Positions 10,644 through 20,242 of a DNA stretch of 64,000 bases are shown here, one piece after another. Source of the DNA: Burkholderia stabilis (GTDB taxonomy: Bacteria > Pseudomonadota > Gammaproteobacteria > Burkholderiales > Burkholderiaceae); NCBI RefSeq assembly GCF_001742165.1, contig NZ_CP016443.1, positions 3,100,001 to 3,164,000 on the forward strand. Reading direction: 5' to 3'. Position 1 is the stretch's first letter, and each line of letters starts with the position of its first letter. The translations under genes were made by a program, and so were the position numbers. A model generated the notes under the pieces. The model made no database searches and was not told where the DNA came from. It saw only the letters and a program-made list of their open reading frames with translations.

Positions 10644-10672
10644 CGGGCCGGCTTCTGCCGGCCCGTTTTTTT
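10644..10672 (+). terminator. Rho-independent terminator after Na+/H+ antiporter
   Basis: CGGGCCGGC at 10644-10652 pairs perfectly with GCCGGCCCG at 10657-10665 around a TTCT loop, followed by seven T residues. Confidence 0.92.
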
Positions 10673-11061
10673 GTCCGCCGACTCGCCGATGCGCCCTCTT
10701 TCAATCCGGCCCCGATTACGATCGACCACCAGCCTTGCAGCGCATGCAAGCCTCATGGCGCCGACCACGCAAACGTTATCGTGTTTCGAATCCGGAAATG
10801 ATCTGATTTATCTGAATCGGTTATTTCTGCATATTTGGCAAAACTAAACCGGAAGGAGATAGATGCTGTGTTCTATTTTCATTTAGAATCAGCCGGTTAT
10901 GTTTATTGAGAGAAAGAATGCGGAGGTAATGTGGCGGCCGACGGGGGAGAAATCGGCGCCCAGAGCCCCGTAAAGCAATGCCGACAGGCCAAATCGGCGG
11001 AGTCAGGCGGGTTTATCAACTGCCAATATAAGATAGTGTCCAAGTCGGATAAACAACTCCT
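10673..11061. other. AT-richer upstream region of the wsp operon
   Basis: The region before the wsp operon is clearly less GC-rich than its surroundings and should hold the operon's promoter. Two very short reading frames with good Shine-Dalgarno sequences are present: ATG at 10863 after AAGGAGATAG (7 codons) and ATG at 10929 after GGAGGTA (14 codons). They may be leader peptides or chance. A sequence AATATAAGATAG near 11026-11037 could be part of a -10 region, but no matching -35 is obvious. Confidence 0.35.
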
Positions 11062-12195
11062 ATGAAAGAATCGATTGGAGTTTCGGCGTTTGAAACTGTA
11101 TTTATGAAAGAATCGAGCGGTGAAAATGCCTCGGATTGTCTTGAATCGGGGTTATCGGTCCTTCTCGTCGACGATCAACCGTTCGTCGGCGAGGTGATCC
11201 GCCGCGCGCTGCGCAGCGAGCACGATATCAACCTGCACGTGTGCACCGACGCGCACCGGGCGATGGCGGTTGCGCGCGACGTGAAGCCGACGGTCATCCT
11301 GCAGGATCTCGTGATGCCGGAGATCGACGGCCTCGATCTCGTGCGCGCCTGGCGCGCGGACGCCGGCACCGCGCGCGTGCCGATCATCGTGCTGTCCGCG
11401 AAGGAGGAGCCGATCGTCAAGCGCGAGGCGTTCATCGCCGGCGCGAACGACTATCTGGTGAAGCTCCCCGACGCGATGGAGCTGACCGCGCGCATCCGCT
11501 ATCACTCGAATTCGTACCTGATGTCGCGGCAGCGTGACGAGGCGCTCGATTTCCTCTCGCATGACATGCGTTCGCCGCAGACGTCGATCCTTGCGCTGCT
11601 CGACGTCTACCGGGCCGAACATGGCGACATGCCGGCGATCATGGAGCGCATCGCCGGCCATGCGCGGCGCGCGCTCGCGCTCGCCGACGGCTTCATCCAC
11701 CTGACCCGCGCGCAGTCCGAGCGGCGCGCGCACGAGGTCGTGAGCCTCAACGAGATCGTGCTCGATGCAGCCGACCAGCTGTGGGAGAAGGCGGCCGGGC
11801 TCGGCAGCCGGGTCGTCGCGCACGTGCCCGACACCGAGTGCGTGACGAAGGGCGACCGCATGATGCTGACGCGCGCGGTCGCGAACCTGATCGACAACGG
11901 GCTGAAGTACGGCCCGGCCGGCACGGACGTGCACTGCACGCTGAGCGGCGAGGACGGCGCATGGCTGATCGGTGTCGAGGATACCGGCGCCGGCATCGCG
12001 CCCGAGCAGCGCACGGCCGCGACCGAGTCGTTCGTGCAGCTCGAATCCGCGCATGGCGCGGCGCGCAGCGGCTTCGGCCTCGGGCTCGCGTTCGTCCGCG
12101 AGACGGCGGCGCGGCATCGCGGCCAGATCCTGATGCGCAATACGGCGCGCGGCTTCATGGTCGCGCTTCGGCTGCCGGCGCAAGCGGAGCGGTGA
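11062..12195 (+). CDS. wspHRR: Hybrid response regulator / histidine kinase of the Wsp operon
   Basis: A 377-residue cytoplasmic protein. The N-terminal receiver domain spans about residues 31-145, with acidic residues DD at 37-38, phosphoacceptor D82 in LQDLVMPEIDG and a conserved lysine in DYLVKLPD. A histidine kinase module follows: H167 in DFLSHDMRSPQTS, N box NLIDNGLKYGP, G1 box DTGAGIAP and G2 box GFGLGLAF. It takes the place of the GGDEF response regulator WspR found with Wsp genes in Pseudomonas. Burkholderia cenocepacia is described as having such a WspHRR protein, so the output is probably a further phosphorelay to an unlinked partner. Two ATG codons (11062 and 11104) begin identical 13-base sequences; the receiver fold starts after the second, so either start is possible. 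Confidence 0.85.
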   Translation: MKESIGVSAFETVFMKESSGENASDCLESGLSVLLVDDQPFVGEVIRRALRSEHDINLHVCTDAHRAMAVARDVKPTVILQDLVMPEIDGLDLVRAWRADAGTARVPIIVLSAKEEPIVKREAFIAGANDYLVKLPDAMELTARIRYHSNSYLMSRQRDEALDFLSHDMRSPQTSILALLDVYRAEHGDMPAIMERIAGHARRALALADGFIHLTRAQSERRAHEVVSLNEIVLDAADQLWEKAAGLGSRVVAHVPDTECVTKGDRMMLTRAVANLIDNGLKYGPAGTDVHCTLSGEDGAWLIGVEDTGAGIAPEQRTAATESFVQLESAHGAARSGFGLGLAFVRETAARHRGQILMRNTARGFMVALRLPAQAER

Positions 12196-12318
12196 TTGAG
12201 CGGCGCGGCCTGCCGGCGCCGCGCCGTCCGCAGACCCCGATGCGCTCGTGGCGCGCCGTCCGGCGCGCAGGCGGGCGCGGATTTTTTCAACGCTGATTTT
12301 AGAAAGCCCATAACGAAC

Positions 12319-13995
12319 ATGGCCACCGTGACGCCCCGCGCGACCAATGAAAGCCTGCATCCGACGATCGGCGCTGCCCGGCTGACGCTCGGCAATCGCA
12401 TCCTGCTCAGCTTCGGCGTGCTGTTCGTGCTGATGCTGGTGACAGCCGGCGTGTCGTACGAGCGACTGCGCGCCATCAACAGCGAAGCCGTCAGCATCGA
12501 GCGCGACTCGCTGCCCGGCGTGTACCTCGCGTCGTCGCTGCGCGGTTCGGTCAACGAATCGTTCACGCTGCTGCAGCAGGCGATCTTCGTCGAAACCGAC
12601 CCCGAAAACGTGCGCCGCGACCTCGCGAAGATCAGCGACGCGGTGAAGGAAATCGACGCGCTGTCGGTCGACTACCAGGCCACGACGTTCCGCGACGACG
12701 ACCGGCAACGCTTCGCGACCTTCCGCGGCGCGTACGACCGCTACCTGCCGCTGCTGAACGACGCGGTGCAGCAGAGCCGCACGTCGCACAGCGACGCGGT
12801 CGCCGCGTATGCGAAAGCGCTGCCCGCGTGGACCGAGGTCGTGCGCAACGCAAACATCCTGGTGCAGGAAAACCGCAAGTTCGCCGAGCAGTCGGCGAAG
12901 CTGATCCGCGAATCCGTGCAGGACACCGAGGTCGTGCTCGCCGCGGCGCTGGCGATCGTACTGCTGTCCGCGCTCGGGCTCGGCTACGGGCTGTTCAGCT
13001 CGGTCACCAAGCCGATGGCGCGGCTCGTCGAGGTACATGACGTGATGCGCACCGGCAACCTGACGCGCCGTCTCGACCTGCGCCGCCGCGACGAATTCGG
13101 CACGCTCGAGACGGGCTTCAACCGGATGGCCGACGAGCTGACCGAGCTCGTCTCGCGCGCGCAGCAGTCGTCGCTGCAGGTGACGACGTCGGTCGCCGAG
13201 ATCGCGGCGACGTCGCGCGAGCAGCAGGCGACCGCGAACGAAACCGCGGCGACGACGACCGAGATCGGCGCGACCTCGCGCGAGATCTTCGCGACGTCGC
13301 GCGACCTGCTGCGCACGATGAACGAGGTGGCCGGCGTGGCCGAGCAGTCGGCGACGCTCGCGGGCGTGAGCCAGAGCGGCCTCACGCGGATGGGCGAGAC
13401 GATGCGCAGCGTGATGGACGCGGCCGGCTCGGTGAACGCGAAGCTCGCGATCCTCAACGAGAAGGCGCTGAACATCAACCAGGTCGTCGCGACGATCACC
13501 AAGGTGGCCGACCAGACCAACCTGCTGTCGCTGAACGCGGCGATCGAGGCCGAGAAGGCCGGCGAGTACGGCCGCGGTTTCGCGGTCGTCGCGACCGAGA
13601 TCCGCCGCCTTGCCGACCAGACGGCCGTGGCGACCTACGACATCGAGCAGACGGTGAAGGAAATCCAGTCGGCCGTGTCGGCCGGCGTGATGGGGATGGA
13701 CAAGTTCTCCGAGGAAGTGCGTCGCGGCATGCTCGACGTGCAGCAGGTCGGCGGGCAGCTGTCGCAGATCATCGCCGAAGTGCAGACGCTCGCGCCGCGC
13801 TTCCAGATGGTCAACGAAGGGATGCAGACGCAGGCGAACGGCGCCGAGCAGATCACGCAGGCGCTGTCGCAACTGTCGGAGGCCGCGCAGCAGACGGCCG
13901 AGTCGCTGCGCCAGTCGTCGCAGGCGATCGACGACCTCACGCTGGTCGCGAATCAGTTGCGCACCAGCGTGTCGCGCTTCAAGGTCGACGCGTGA
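12319..13995 (+). CDS. wspA: Methyl-accepting chemotaxis protein WspA
   Basis: A 558-residue membrane receptor. Transmembrane helix 1 lies at about 30-50, a four-helix-bundle periplasmic domain follows, transmembrane helix 2 at about 215-238, then HAMP and a cytoplasmic signalling coiled coil with the hairpin tip around [19 protein letters not shown]. WspA senses surface contact and clusters laterally, activating WspE. The frame is open upstream to 12196, but the ATG at 12319 is chosen because the upstream part is unlike protein. Its stop overlaps the GTG start of the next gene (GTGA), so translation is coupled. Confidence 0.9.
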   Translation: MATVTPRATNESLHPTIGAARLTLGNRILLSFGVLFVLMLVTAGVSYERLRAINSEAVSIERDSLPGVYLASSLRGSVNESFTLLQQAIFVETDPENVRRDLAKISDAVKEIDALSVDYQATTFRDDDRQRFATFRGAYDRYLPLLNDAVQQSRTSHSDAVAAYAKALPAWTEVVRNANILVQENRKFAEQSAKLIRESVQDTEVVLAAALAIVLLSALGLGYGLFSSVTKPMARLVEVHDVMRTGNLTRRLDLRRRDEFGTLETGFNRMADELTELVSRAQQSSLQVTTSVAEIAATSREQQATANETAATTTEIGATSREIFATSRDLLRTMNEVAGVAEQSATLAGVSQSGLTRMGETMRSVMDAAGSVNAKLAILNEKALNINQVVATITKVADQTNLLSLNAAIEAEKAGEYGRGFAVVATEIRRLADQTAVATYDIEQTVKEIQSAVSAGVMGMDKFSEEVRRGMLDVQQVGGQLSQIIAEVQTLAPRFQMVNEGMQTQANGAEQITQALSQLSEAAQQTAESLRQSSQAIDDLTLVANQLRTSVSRFKVDA

Positions 13996-14504
13996 CGCGC
14001 GTCGACGCACAGAGCGGCGCGCACGCGCTGTTCCTGATGTTCGAGCTCGACGGCGAGCGTTATGCGCTCGACGCGGCCAGCATCGAGGAAGTGTTGCCGC
14101 TCGCGATCACGAAGGCCGTGCCCGGCGCGCCCGAATGGATCGCCGGGCTGCTGATGCGCGGCGGCGAGCCGGTGCCGGTGATCGACGTGCCGATGCTGGC
14201 GCTCGGGCGGCGCGCGCATGCGCTGCGCTCGACGCGGCTCGTGATGGTTCGCTACCGCGCCGGCCACACCGACGACGAGCGCGTGATCGGCCTGGTCGTC
14301 GAACGCGCGACGCAGACGATGCGTATCGATCGCGCGGCGTTCCGCGCGAGCGGCATCTCGACCGCGCGCACGCGCTGGCTCGGGCTCGTCGCGAATACGC
14401 CCGACGGCGTCGTGCAGCAGGTGTCGGTGTCCGACCTGATCGATGACGTTGCGCGCCTGTATCTGTTCGACGGCCTGCCGGGCCACGAGGGGGAGTCCGC
14501 ATGA
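13992..14504 (+). CDS. wspB: CheW-like adaptor WspB
   Basis: A 170-residue CheW-domain protein beginning with GTG at 13992. Near the N-terminus [23 protein letters not shown] is the typical first part of the CheW fold, and a [18 protein letters not shown] segment follows. It should couple the WspA receptor to the WspE kinase. Its start overlaps the stop of wspA, and its stop overlaps the ATGA start of wspC. There is a second CheW in the operon (wspD), as in the Pseudomonas system. Confidence 0.88.
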   Translation: MTRVDAQSGAHALFLMFELDGERYALDAASIEEVLPLAITKAVPGAPEWIAGLLMRGGEPVPVIDVPMLALGRRAHALRSTRLVMVRYRAGHTDDERVIGLVVERATQTMRIDRAAFRASGISTARTRWLGLVANTPDGVVQQVSVSDLIDDVARLYLFDGLPGHEGESA

Positions 14505-15895
14505 AAGAGTCCGATTCGCGATTTCGCGGCTGGCTGGTGCGCGAGACCGGCATCGACCCCGATTCGCTCGGCAACGATTTCATGAACCGTGCGCTGACGG
14601 AGCGCGTGCATGCGCTGCAGGCGGACGGCGAACGCCTGCCGTCGGCGGCGCGCCCGCCCGTGACGCAGGAAGCGCTCGACGCGTACTGGCAGCAGCTCAA
14701 CGCGTCGGCCGACGAGCGGCGCGCGCTGATCGAGCTGTTCGTCGTGCCGGAGACGTGGTTCTTCCGTGACCGCGAGGCCTTCGCGACGCTCGCGCGGCTC
14801 GCGGCCGAACGGCTCGCCGCGACGCCGGGCCGCGTGATCCGCGTGCTGAGCGCACCGTGCTCGACGGGCGAGGAGCCGTATTCGGCCGCGATGGCGCTGC
14901 TCGACGCGGGGCTCGAGCCGGCCAGCTTCACGATCGACGCGATCGACCTCAGCGCGCGCGCGATCGAGCAGGCGCGACGCGGCAGTTACGGGCGCAACGC
15001 GTTTCGCGGCACCGCGACGGAGTTTCGTGCGCGGCATTTCACGCCGGCCAGCGACAGCTGGCTGCTCGACGAGCGCGTGCGCGCATGCGTGCAGTTCCGT
15101 CACGCGAACCTCATCGAACCGGTCGCGGATACCGGCATTCGCTACGATTTCGTGTTCTGCCGCAACGTATTGATCTACTTCGACCGCGACGCGCAGGATC
15201 GCGTGATACGTTCGCTCGACGAGCGGCTCGCCGACGACGGCATGCTGTTCGTCGGGCCGGCCGAGACGGGCGTCGCGATGCGGCACGGGATGCGCTCGGC
15301 ACGTGTGCCGCTGGCGTTCGCGTTCCATCGCGAGCCTGCCGCTGCGGCCGTCGATGCCGTCGCGGCGCGGCCGGTCGCGCCGTACCGCCGTGCGGAGCGC
15401 TTCACCGTCGCGCCGCTCGCGGCGACGCGCTCGGTGCTGGCCGTCACGCCGCCGGTGTGGCTCGGTAACGGGCTGCCGTCATTCGCGCCGCCGCCGCCGG
15501 TCGTGCGCACGGCCGCGTTCGACGCGCGGGCCGACCTGGCGGTCGCGGCGACAGCCGACGCGCTCGCGCCGGCCGCACCGGTTGCCGAAGCAGTCGCGCC
15601 GACGCTCGAGGATGCGCAGGCGCTCGCGAACGCAGGCGCGTTCGACGAAGCCGAGCGCGTGCTCGCGCAGTTCTCGGCGCGCGTCGGGCCGCATGCCGAT
15701 GCGTTCTACCTGAACGGACTGATCGCGGATGCGCGCGGGCGTGTCGCGGAAGCGGGCGAGTTCTACCGGAAGGCGCTGTACTTGCGGCCGACGCATCACG
15801 AGGCGCTGACGCATCTCGCGACGCTGCTCGACGTCGGCGGCGATCGCGCCGGCGCGCAATGGCTGCTCGAGCGCGCGCGGCGCTCGGCCGGCTGA
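14501..15895 (+). CDS. wspC: CheR-type methyltransferase with TPR domain WspC
   Basis: A 464-residue receptor methyltransferase. An N-terminal CheR helical domain is followed by a SAM-binding domain with RVLSAPCSTGEEPYSAAM (motif I) and YDFVFCRNVLIYFD at about 215-230. A long alanine-rich linker leads to a C-terminal tetratricopeptide region at about 365-460 (pattern NAGAFDEAERVL, KALYLRPTHHEALTHLA). WspC methylates WspA glutamates and raises signalling. The TPR distinguishes WspC-type CheR proteins. It starts within the stop of wspB (ATGA). Confidence 0.9.
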   Translation: MKESDSRFRGWLVRETGIDPDSLGNDFMNRALTERVHALQADGERLPSAARPPVTQEALDAYWQQLNASADERRALIELFVVPETWFFRDREAFATLARLAAERLAATPGRVIRVLSAPCSTGEEPYSAAMALLDAGLEPASFTIDAIDLSARAIEQARRGSYGRNAFRGTATEFRARHFTPASDSWLLDERVRACVQFRHANLIEPVADTGIRYDFVFCRNVLIYFDRDAQDRVIRSLDERLADDGMLFVGPAETGVAMRHGMRSARVPLAFAFHREPAAAAVDAVAARPVAPYRRAERFTVAPLAATRSVLAVTPPVWLGNGLPSFAPPPPVVRTAAFDARADLAVAATADALAPAAPVAEAVAPTLEDAQALANAGAFDEAERVLAQFSARVGPHADAFYLNGLIADARGRVAEAGEFYRKALYLRPTHHEALTHLATLLDVGGDRAGAQWLLERARRSAG

Positions 15896-15952
15896 CACGG
15901 GGCTAATACGAATGCGGGTTCGGGACCGACACCGCGATGACCAGAGGAATCA

Positions 15953-16660
15953 ATGAACCGCGACGCCGCTGCCACTGACGACACGACGATCGACGTCGAC
16001 GATTGCTGGAACCGGATCGGCACGCGCGGCGACCGCTCGTGCGAACGGCTGGCCGACTGCCTGCGCTGCCTGAACTGCCCGGTCTACGCGTATCACGCCG
16101 CGAAGCTGCTCGAGCGTCCGCTCGGCGAAGCCGAGATGGCCGACGCCACGCGCCGGATGAGCGCCTTCGGCGCGACGCGGGCGCGCGACGACGACGGCGA
16201 TGCGCACCATGCGGCGCTGGCGTTTCGCGTAGCCGACGAATGGCTTGCGCTGCCGATCGGCGTGCTGCGCGAGATCGCCGGCACGCGCCCGATCCATTCG
16301 CTGCCGCATCGCCGTAATTCGGCCGTGCGCGGCGTGGTCAACATCCGCGGCACGCTGCGCATCGCGATCTCGATCGGCGCGCTGCTCGGCCTCGACGCGG
16401 GCAAGGGTGGCAACGACAGCGGCGACGGCCGTTTCACGCGGCTGCTGGTCGCCGCGCATCAGGGCGACCCGGTCGTGTTTCCGGTCGACGAAGTCGAGGG
16501 CGTGCTGCGCTTCGGCGCATCCGACTGGGTGCCGGTGCCGGCGACGGTCGGGCGCGCGAGCGCCGGCCTGTCGCGCGGCGTGTTGTCGTGGCGCGGCAAG
16601 TCGGTGGGCCTGCTCGACGACGATCGCCTGTTCGACGCCGTGACACGGAGCATGCGATGA
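15953..16660 (+). CDS. wspD: CheW-like adaptor WspD
   Basis: A 235-residue protein. An N-terminal extension of about 80 residues contains the cysteine-rich segment RGDRSCERLADCLRCLNCPVY (five Cys in about 20 residues), as seen in WspD-type proteins. A CheW domain follows at about 85-230, including VADEWLALPIGVLREIAGT and RGVVNIRGTLRIAISIG. The cysteines could bind metal or respond to redox; this is inference. It starts 57 bases after wspC and overlaps the wspE start by ATGA. Confidence 0.88.
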   Translation: MNRDAAATDDTTIDVDDCWNRIGTRGDRSCERLADCLRCLNCPVYAYHAAKLLERPLGEAEMADATRRMSAFGATRARDDDGDAHHAALAFRVADEWLALPIGVLREIAGTRPIHSLPHRRNSAVRGVVNIRGTLRIAISIGALLGLDAGKGGNDSGDGRFTRLLVAAHQGDPVVFPVDEVEGVLRFGASDWVPVPATVGRASAGLSRGVLSWRGKSVGLLDDDRLFDAVTRSMR

Positions 16661-18960
16661 GCGGCGATGACGACCTGAGCCACCTGTCGCTGCTCGAGCT
16701 GTATCGGGAGGAGACGCGCACGCAGACCCAGGCGCTGTCCGAGCGGCTGCTCGCGCTCGAATCGGGCGAGCCCGATTCCGTCGCGCTCGAGGCGTGCATG
16801 CGCGCCGCGCATTCGTTGAAGGGCGCCGCGCGCATCGTCGGCGTGCCGCTCGGCGTCGACATCGCGGGGCGGATGGAAGAGTGCTTCGTCGCCGCGCAGG
16901 CCGGGACGATCGCGCTGACGGCCACGCACGTCGACGTGCTGCTCGCCGGCGTCGACCTGCTGGTGCGCGTCGCCGATCCGCAGGCGCAACCCGTTTCATC
17001 GGTCGAGATCGACGCGTTCGCGCTGGCGCTGACGGGCGCCGACGGTGCGCAGACGATGCAGGCATCGGCCGTCGCGCCGCCGCCGGCGTCGGTCGTGCCG
17101 TATCGCGACCACGACGGCGCCGCGAACGAGCCCGTCGGCGCCGGCGCGGCGGTGCCTCCGCTCGCCGTGTCGGGCGCGATTCCCGATCCGGTCCAGGCCG
17201 GCCGCGCGGCCGGCGCCGGCGCGATGCGCCGCGTGCGCGCCGATACGCTGAACCGCTTGCTGAGCCTGTCCGGCGAATCGCTGGTCGAATCGCGCTGGCT
17301 CAAGCCGTTCGCCGAATCGATGCTGCGCGTGAAGCGTGCGCAGCGCGACGCCGCGCGCTCGCTCGATCTGATGTACGAACAGTTCGCTGACGATCTCGAC
17401 GCGGGCATGCTCGCGTCGATGAACGAAGTGCGGCACATGCTCAACGACCTGCAGCGCTCGCTCGCCGAGCGCATGGACGAATTCGACCGCTTCGAGCGGC
17501 GCAGCACGCATATCGCCGAACAGCTGTACGACGAGGCGCTGCAATGCCGGATGCGGCCGTTCGGCGACGCGACGCGCGCGTATCCGCGCATCGTCCGCGA
17601 TCTCGCGCGCTCGCTCGGCAAGCAGGTGCGCTTCTCGATCGTCGGCGAGGGCACGCAGGTCGATCGCGACATCCTCGACCTGCTCGACGCGCCGCTCGGC
17701 CACCTGCTGCGCAACGCGATCGACCACGGCGTCGAGTCGCCCGAGGCGCGCCGCGCGCGCGGCAAGTTGTCTGAGGCGAGCGTGACGCTGGAGGCGCGTC
17801 ACAGCGCCGGCTCGCTGCTGGTCAGCGTGATCGACGACGGGCCGGGCGTCGACATGGACGCGCTGCGCGCGGCCGTCGTGCGCCAGCGGCTGACCGACGA
17901 CGAAACGGCCGCGCGGCTGTCCGATCCCGAACTGCTCGAATTCCTGCTGCTGCCGGGCTTCTCGATGCGCGATGCGGTGACCGACGTGTCGGGGCGCGGC
18001 GTCGGCCTCGACGCGGTGCAGGAGATGGTGCGCGGCGTGCGCGGCGCGGTGCGGATCTTCAACGAGCCGGGCGCGGGCATGCGCTTCGTGCTGCAGTTGC
18101 CGCTCACGCTGTCGGTGATCCGCAGCCTGCTCGTCGAAGTCGGCGGCGAGCCGTATGCGTTCCCGCTCGCGCACGTGCGCCGCACGCTCGAGCTTTCGCA
18201 CGACGACATCGACGTGCTCGAAGGGCAGCCGCATTTTCCGTTCGACGGCCGGCGTGCGGGCCTCGTCGCCGCGCACCAGCTGCTCGACGCGGGTGAACCC
18301 GATGCGGCGCGCGCGAGCACGGCGGTCGTGGTGGTCGGTGCCGAGCCCGAGCTGTACGGCGTCGCGGTGGACCGCTTCCTCGGCGAGCGGATGCTCGTCG
18401 TGCAGCCGCTCGACAGCCGCCTGCACAAGATCCAGAACATCGCGGCCGGCGCGCTGCTCGAGAACGGCGACCCGGTGCTGATCGTCGACGTCGAGGACCT
18501 GATCCGCTCGGTCGACAAGCTCGTGCGCGGCGGCCAACTCGCACGACTCACACGCGACCCGCAGCTTGCGCTCGCCGACCGGCGCCGCCGCGTGCTCGTC
18601 GTCGACGATTCGCTGACGGTGCGCGAGCTCGAACGCAAGCTGCTGGAGAAGCGCGGTTACGACGTGACCGTCGCGGTCGACGGCATGGAAGGCTGGAACG
18701 CGGTGCGCAGCGATACGTTCGATCTCGTCGTCACCGACGTCGATATGCCGCGCATGGACGGGATCGAACTCGTCACGCTGATCAAGGGCGATCCGACGCT
18801 CAAGCGCGTGCCGGTGATGATCGTGTCGTACAAGGATCGCGACGAGGATCGCCGCCGCGGGCTCGACGCCGGCGCCGACTATTACCTCGCGAAGAGCAGC
18901 TTCCACGACGAGGCGCTGCTCGACGCCGTGCACGACCTGATCGGGGACGCGCGCGGATGA
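16657..18960 (+). CDS. wspE: CheA-type hybrid histidine kinase WspE
   Basis: A 767-residue kinase. The HPt domain has phosphohistidine H52 in AAHSLKGAARI. A proline/alanine-rich linker spans about 135-190. The dimerisation and HATPase domains carry LLRNAIDHGVESPEAR (N box), SVIDDGPGVDMD and VSGRGVGLDAVQ. A CheW-like regulatory domain follows, then a C-terminal receiver at about 645-765 with phosphoacceptor D694 in VTDVDMPRMDG. It phosphorylates the pathway's output regulator and WspF. Its stop overlaps the wspF start (ATGA). Confidence 0.92.
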   Translation: MSGDDDLSHLSLLELYREETRTQTQALSERLLALESGEPDSVALEACMRAAHSLKGAARIVGVPLGVDIAGRMEECFVAAQAGTIALTATHVDVLLAGVDLLVRVADPQAQPVSSVEIDAFALALTGADGAQTMQASAVAPPPASVVPYRDHDGAANEPVGAGAAVPPLAVSGAIPDPVQAGRAAGAGAMRRVRADTLNRLLSLSGESLVESRWLKPFAESMLRVKRAQRDAARSLDLMYEQFADDLDAGMLASMNEVRHMLNDLQRSLAERMDEFDRFERRSTHIAEQLYDEALQCRMRPFGDATRAYPRIVRDLARSLGKQVRFSIVGEGTQVDRDILDLLDAPLGHLLRNAIDHGVESPEARRARGKLSEASVTLEARHSAGSLLVSVIDDGPGVDMDALRAAVVRQRLTDDETAARLSDPELLEFLLLPGFSMRDAVTDVSGRGVGLDAVQEMVRGVRGAVRIFNEPGAGMRFVLQLPLTLSVIRSLLVEVGGEPYAFPLAHVRRTLELSHDDIDVLEGQPHFPFDGRRAGLVAAHQLLDAGEPDAARASTAVVVVGAEPELYGVAVDRFLGERMLVVQPLDSRLHKIQNIAAGALLENGDPVLIVDVEDLIRSVDKLVRGGQLARLTRDPQLALADRRRRVLVVDDSLTVRELERKLLEKRGYDVTVAVDGMEGWNAVRSDTFDLVVTDVDMPRMDGIELVTLIKGDPTLKRVPVMIVSYKDRDEDRRRGLDAGADYYLAKSSFHDEALLDAVHDLIGDARG

Positions 18961-19976
18961 ACATCGGCATCGTCAACGATCTGCCGCTGGCCGTGGAGGC
19001 GCTGCGCCGCGTGCTCGCGCTGCGCGCGGATCACCGCGTGCTGTGGGTCGCGACCGACGGCGACGAGGCGGTGGATTTCTGCATCGCGCATCCGCCGGAT
19101 CTCGTGCTGATGGATCTCGTGATGCCGAAGGTCGACGGTGTGGCCGCCACGCGCCAGATCATGGCGCGCGCGCCGTGCGCGATCCTGGTCGTGACGGCCA
19201 GCGTCAGCGCGAATACGTCGTCGGTCTACGAGGCGATGGGCGCCGGTGCGCTCGATGCGGTCGATACGCCGACGCTCGCGCTCGGGCTGTCGACCGACGC
19301 GTCGCCGCAGGCGCTGCTCGCGAAGATCGACCAGATCGGCCGGCTGCTCGAAAGCCGCACCGCGGCGCTCGTGCCGCCGGGGCCGACGCCCGCGCGCGGC
19401 CAGCCGACGCTCGTCGCGATCGGCGCGTCGGCGGGCGGGCCGACCGCGCTCACCGCGCTGCTGCGTGCATTGCCGGCCGATTTCCCGGCGGCGATCGTGA
19501 TCGTCCAGCACGTCGACCAGGCGTTCGCGCTCGGGATGGCCGAGTGGCTCGACGGCTATACGCGCCTGCCGGTGCGGGTCGCGCGGCAGGGCAGCACGCC
19601 GCAGGCGGGAGAGGTGCTGCTCGCGGCGACCAACGATCATCTGTATCTGTCGCCGCGCGGCGTGCTCGGCTATACGCGGCATCCGGTCGAGACGCCATAC
19701 CGGCCGTCGATCGACGTGTTCTTCAACAGCGTCGCCGACGGCTGGCAGGGCGACGCGCTCGGCGTGCTGCTGACGGGAATGGGGCGCGACGGCGCGCTCG
19801 GCCTGAAGGCGATGCGCGCGAAAGGCTGCTATACGATCGCGCAGGACGAGGCGACCAGCGCCGTCTACGGGATGCCGAAGGCGGCCGCGGCGATCGGCGC
19901 GGCATCGGCGATCCTGCCGCTCGAACGGATCGCGCCCCAACTGATTTCGCGCATCACGCGCCCGCTGCGCGATTGA
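18957..19976 (+). CDS. wspF: CheB-type methylesterase WspF
   Basis: A 339-residue methylesterase. The N-terminal receiver has phosphoacceptor D53 in VLMDLVMPKVDG. The C-terminal CheB catalytic domain begins near 148, with the nucleophile S158 in IGASAGGPTAL, a histidine in IVIVQHVDQAFALGM, and the aspartate region LLTGMGRDGALGL. WspF removes methyl groups from WspA and turns the system down; in other Wsp-carrying bacteria its loss gives wrinkly, biofilm-overproducing colonies. Last gene of the wsp operon; the next gene has its own riboswitch leader. Confidence 0.92.
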   Translation: MNIGIVNDLPLAVEALRRVLALRADHRVLWVATDGDEAVDFCIAHPPDLVLMDLVMPKVDGVAATRQIMARAPCAILVVTASVSANTSSVYEAMGAGALDAVDTPTLALGLSTDASPQALLAKIDQIGRLLESRTAALVPPGPTPARGQPTLVAIGASAGGPTALTALLRALPADFPAAIVIVQHVDQAFALGMAEWLDGYTRLPVRVARQGSTPQAGEVLLAATNDHLYLSPRGVLGYTRHPVETPYRPSIDVFFNSVADGWQGDALGVLLTGMGRDGALGLKAMRAKGCYTIAQDEATSAVYGMPKAAAAIGAASAILPLERIAPQLISRITRPLRD

Positions 19977-20029
19977 CGGCGCGCAGGGGGGGCGCGGCGC
20001 AGTCCGATTCCGGTATGCCGGCGGCCGCA

Positions 20030-20059
20030 TTGCGGGCGATGCGCGGCGTCGCGTACAAT
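20030..20059 (+). promoter_or_regulatory. Candidate sigma-70 promoter of the clc gene
   Basis: TTGCGG at 20030-20035 and TACAAT at 20054-20059, spaced by 18 bases, lie immediately upstream of the fluoride aptamer. The first transcribed base would fall at about 20066, right at the aptamer's 5' end. Confidence 0.5.
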
Positions 20060-20065
20060 TGCGGC

Positions 20066-20187
20066 CTGCGGAGATGGCATGCCTCCCTGCGGTCGTTCCC
20101 GGCGCGTTGCGCGCGGTGCGGCCCTCAACCGCCGGTTTGCCCGGCTGATGATGCCTGCGTGTTCCTGGGTTTCAGGAGGTCGCAGGC
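20066..20187 (+). ncRNA. Fluoride riboswitch (crcB motif)
   Basis: The aptamer has all the parts of the crcB/fluoride motif. P1 is GGAG (20070-20073) pairing CTCC (20083-20086), with the loop ATGGCAT (20074-20080). AACC (20127-20130) precedes the hairpin GCCGG-TTTGC-CCGGC (20131-20145). TGATGATGCC follows, whose ATGCC (20151-20155) pairs with GGCAT (20076-20080) to form the pseudoknot. About 40 bases lie between P1 and AACC and contain a hairpin around GCGCG-TTG-CGCGC; many examples have only a few bases there. GCCTGCG (20153-20159) can instead pair with CGCAGGC (20181-20187), which would break the pseudoknot, so this is the likely expression platform. It sits directly ahead of a CLC gene of the fluoride type. 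Confidence 0.88.
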
Positions 20188-20242
20188 CGTCCATGCGGTA
20201 TTCTGCCGCCCAGGTTTTGATGTTCTGTCGAATCTGGAAATC

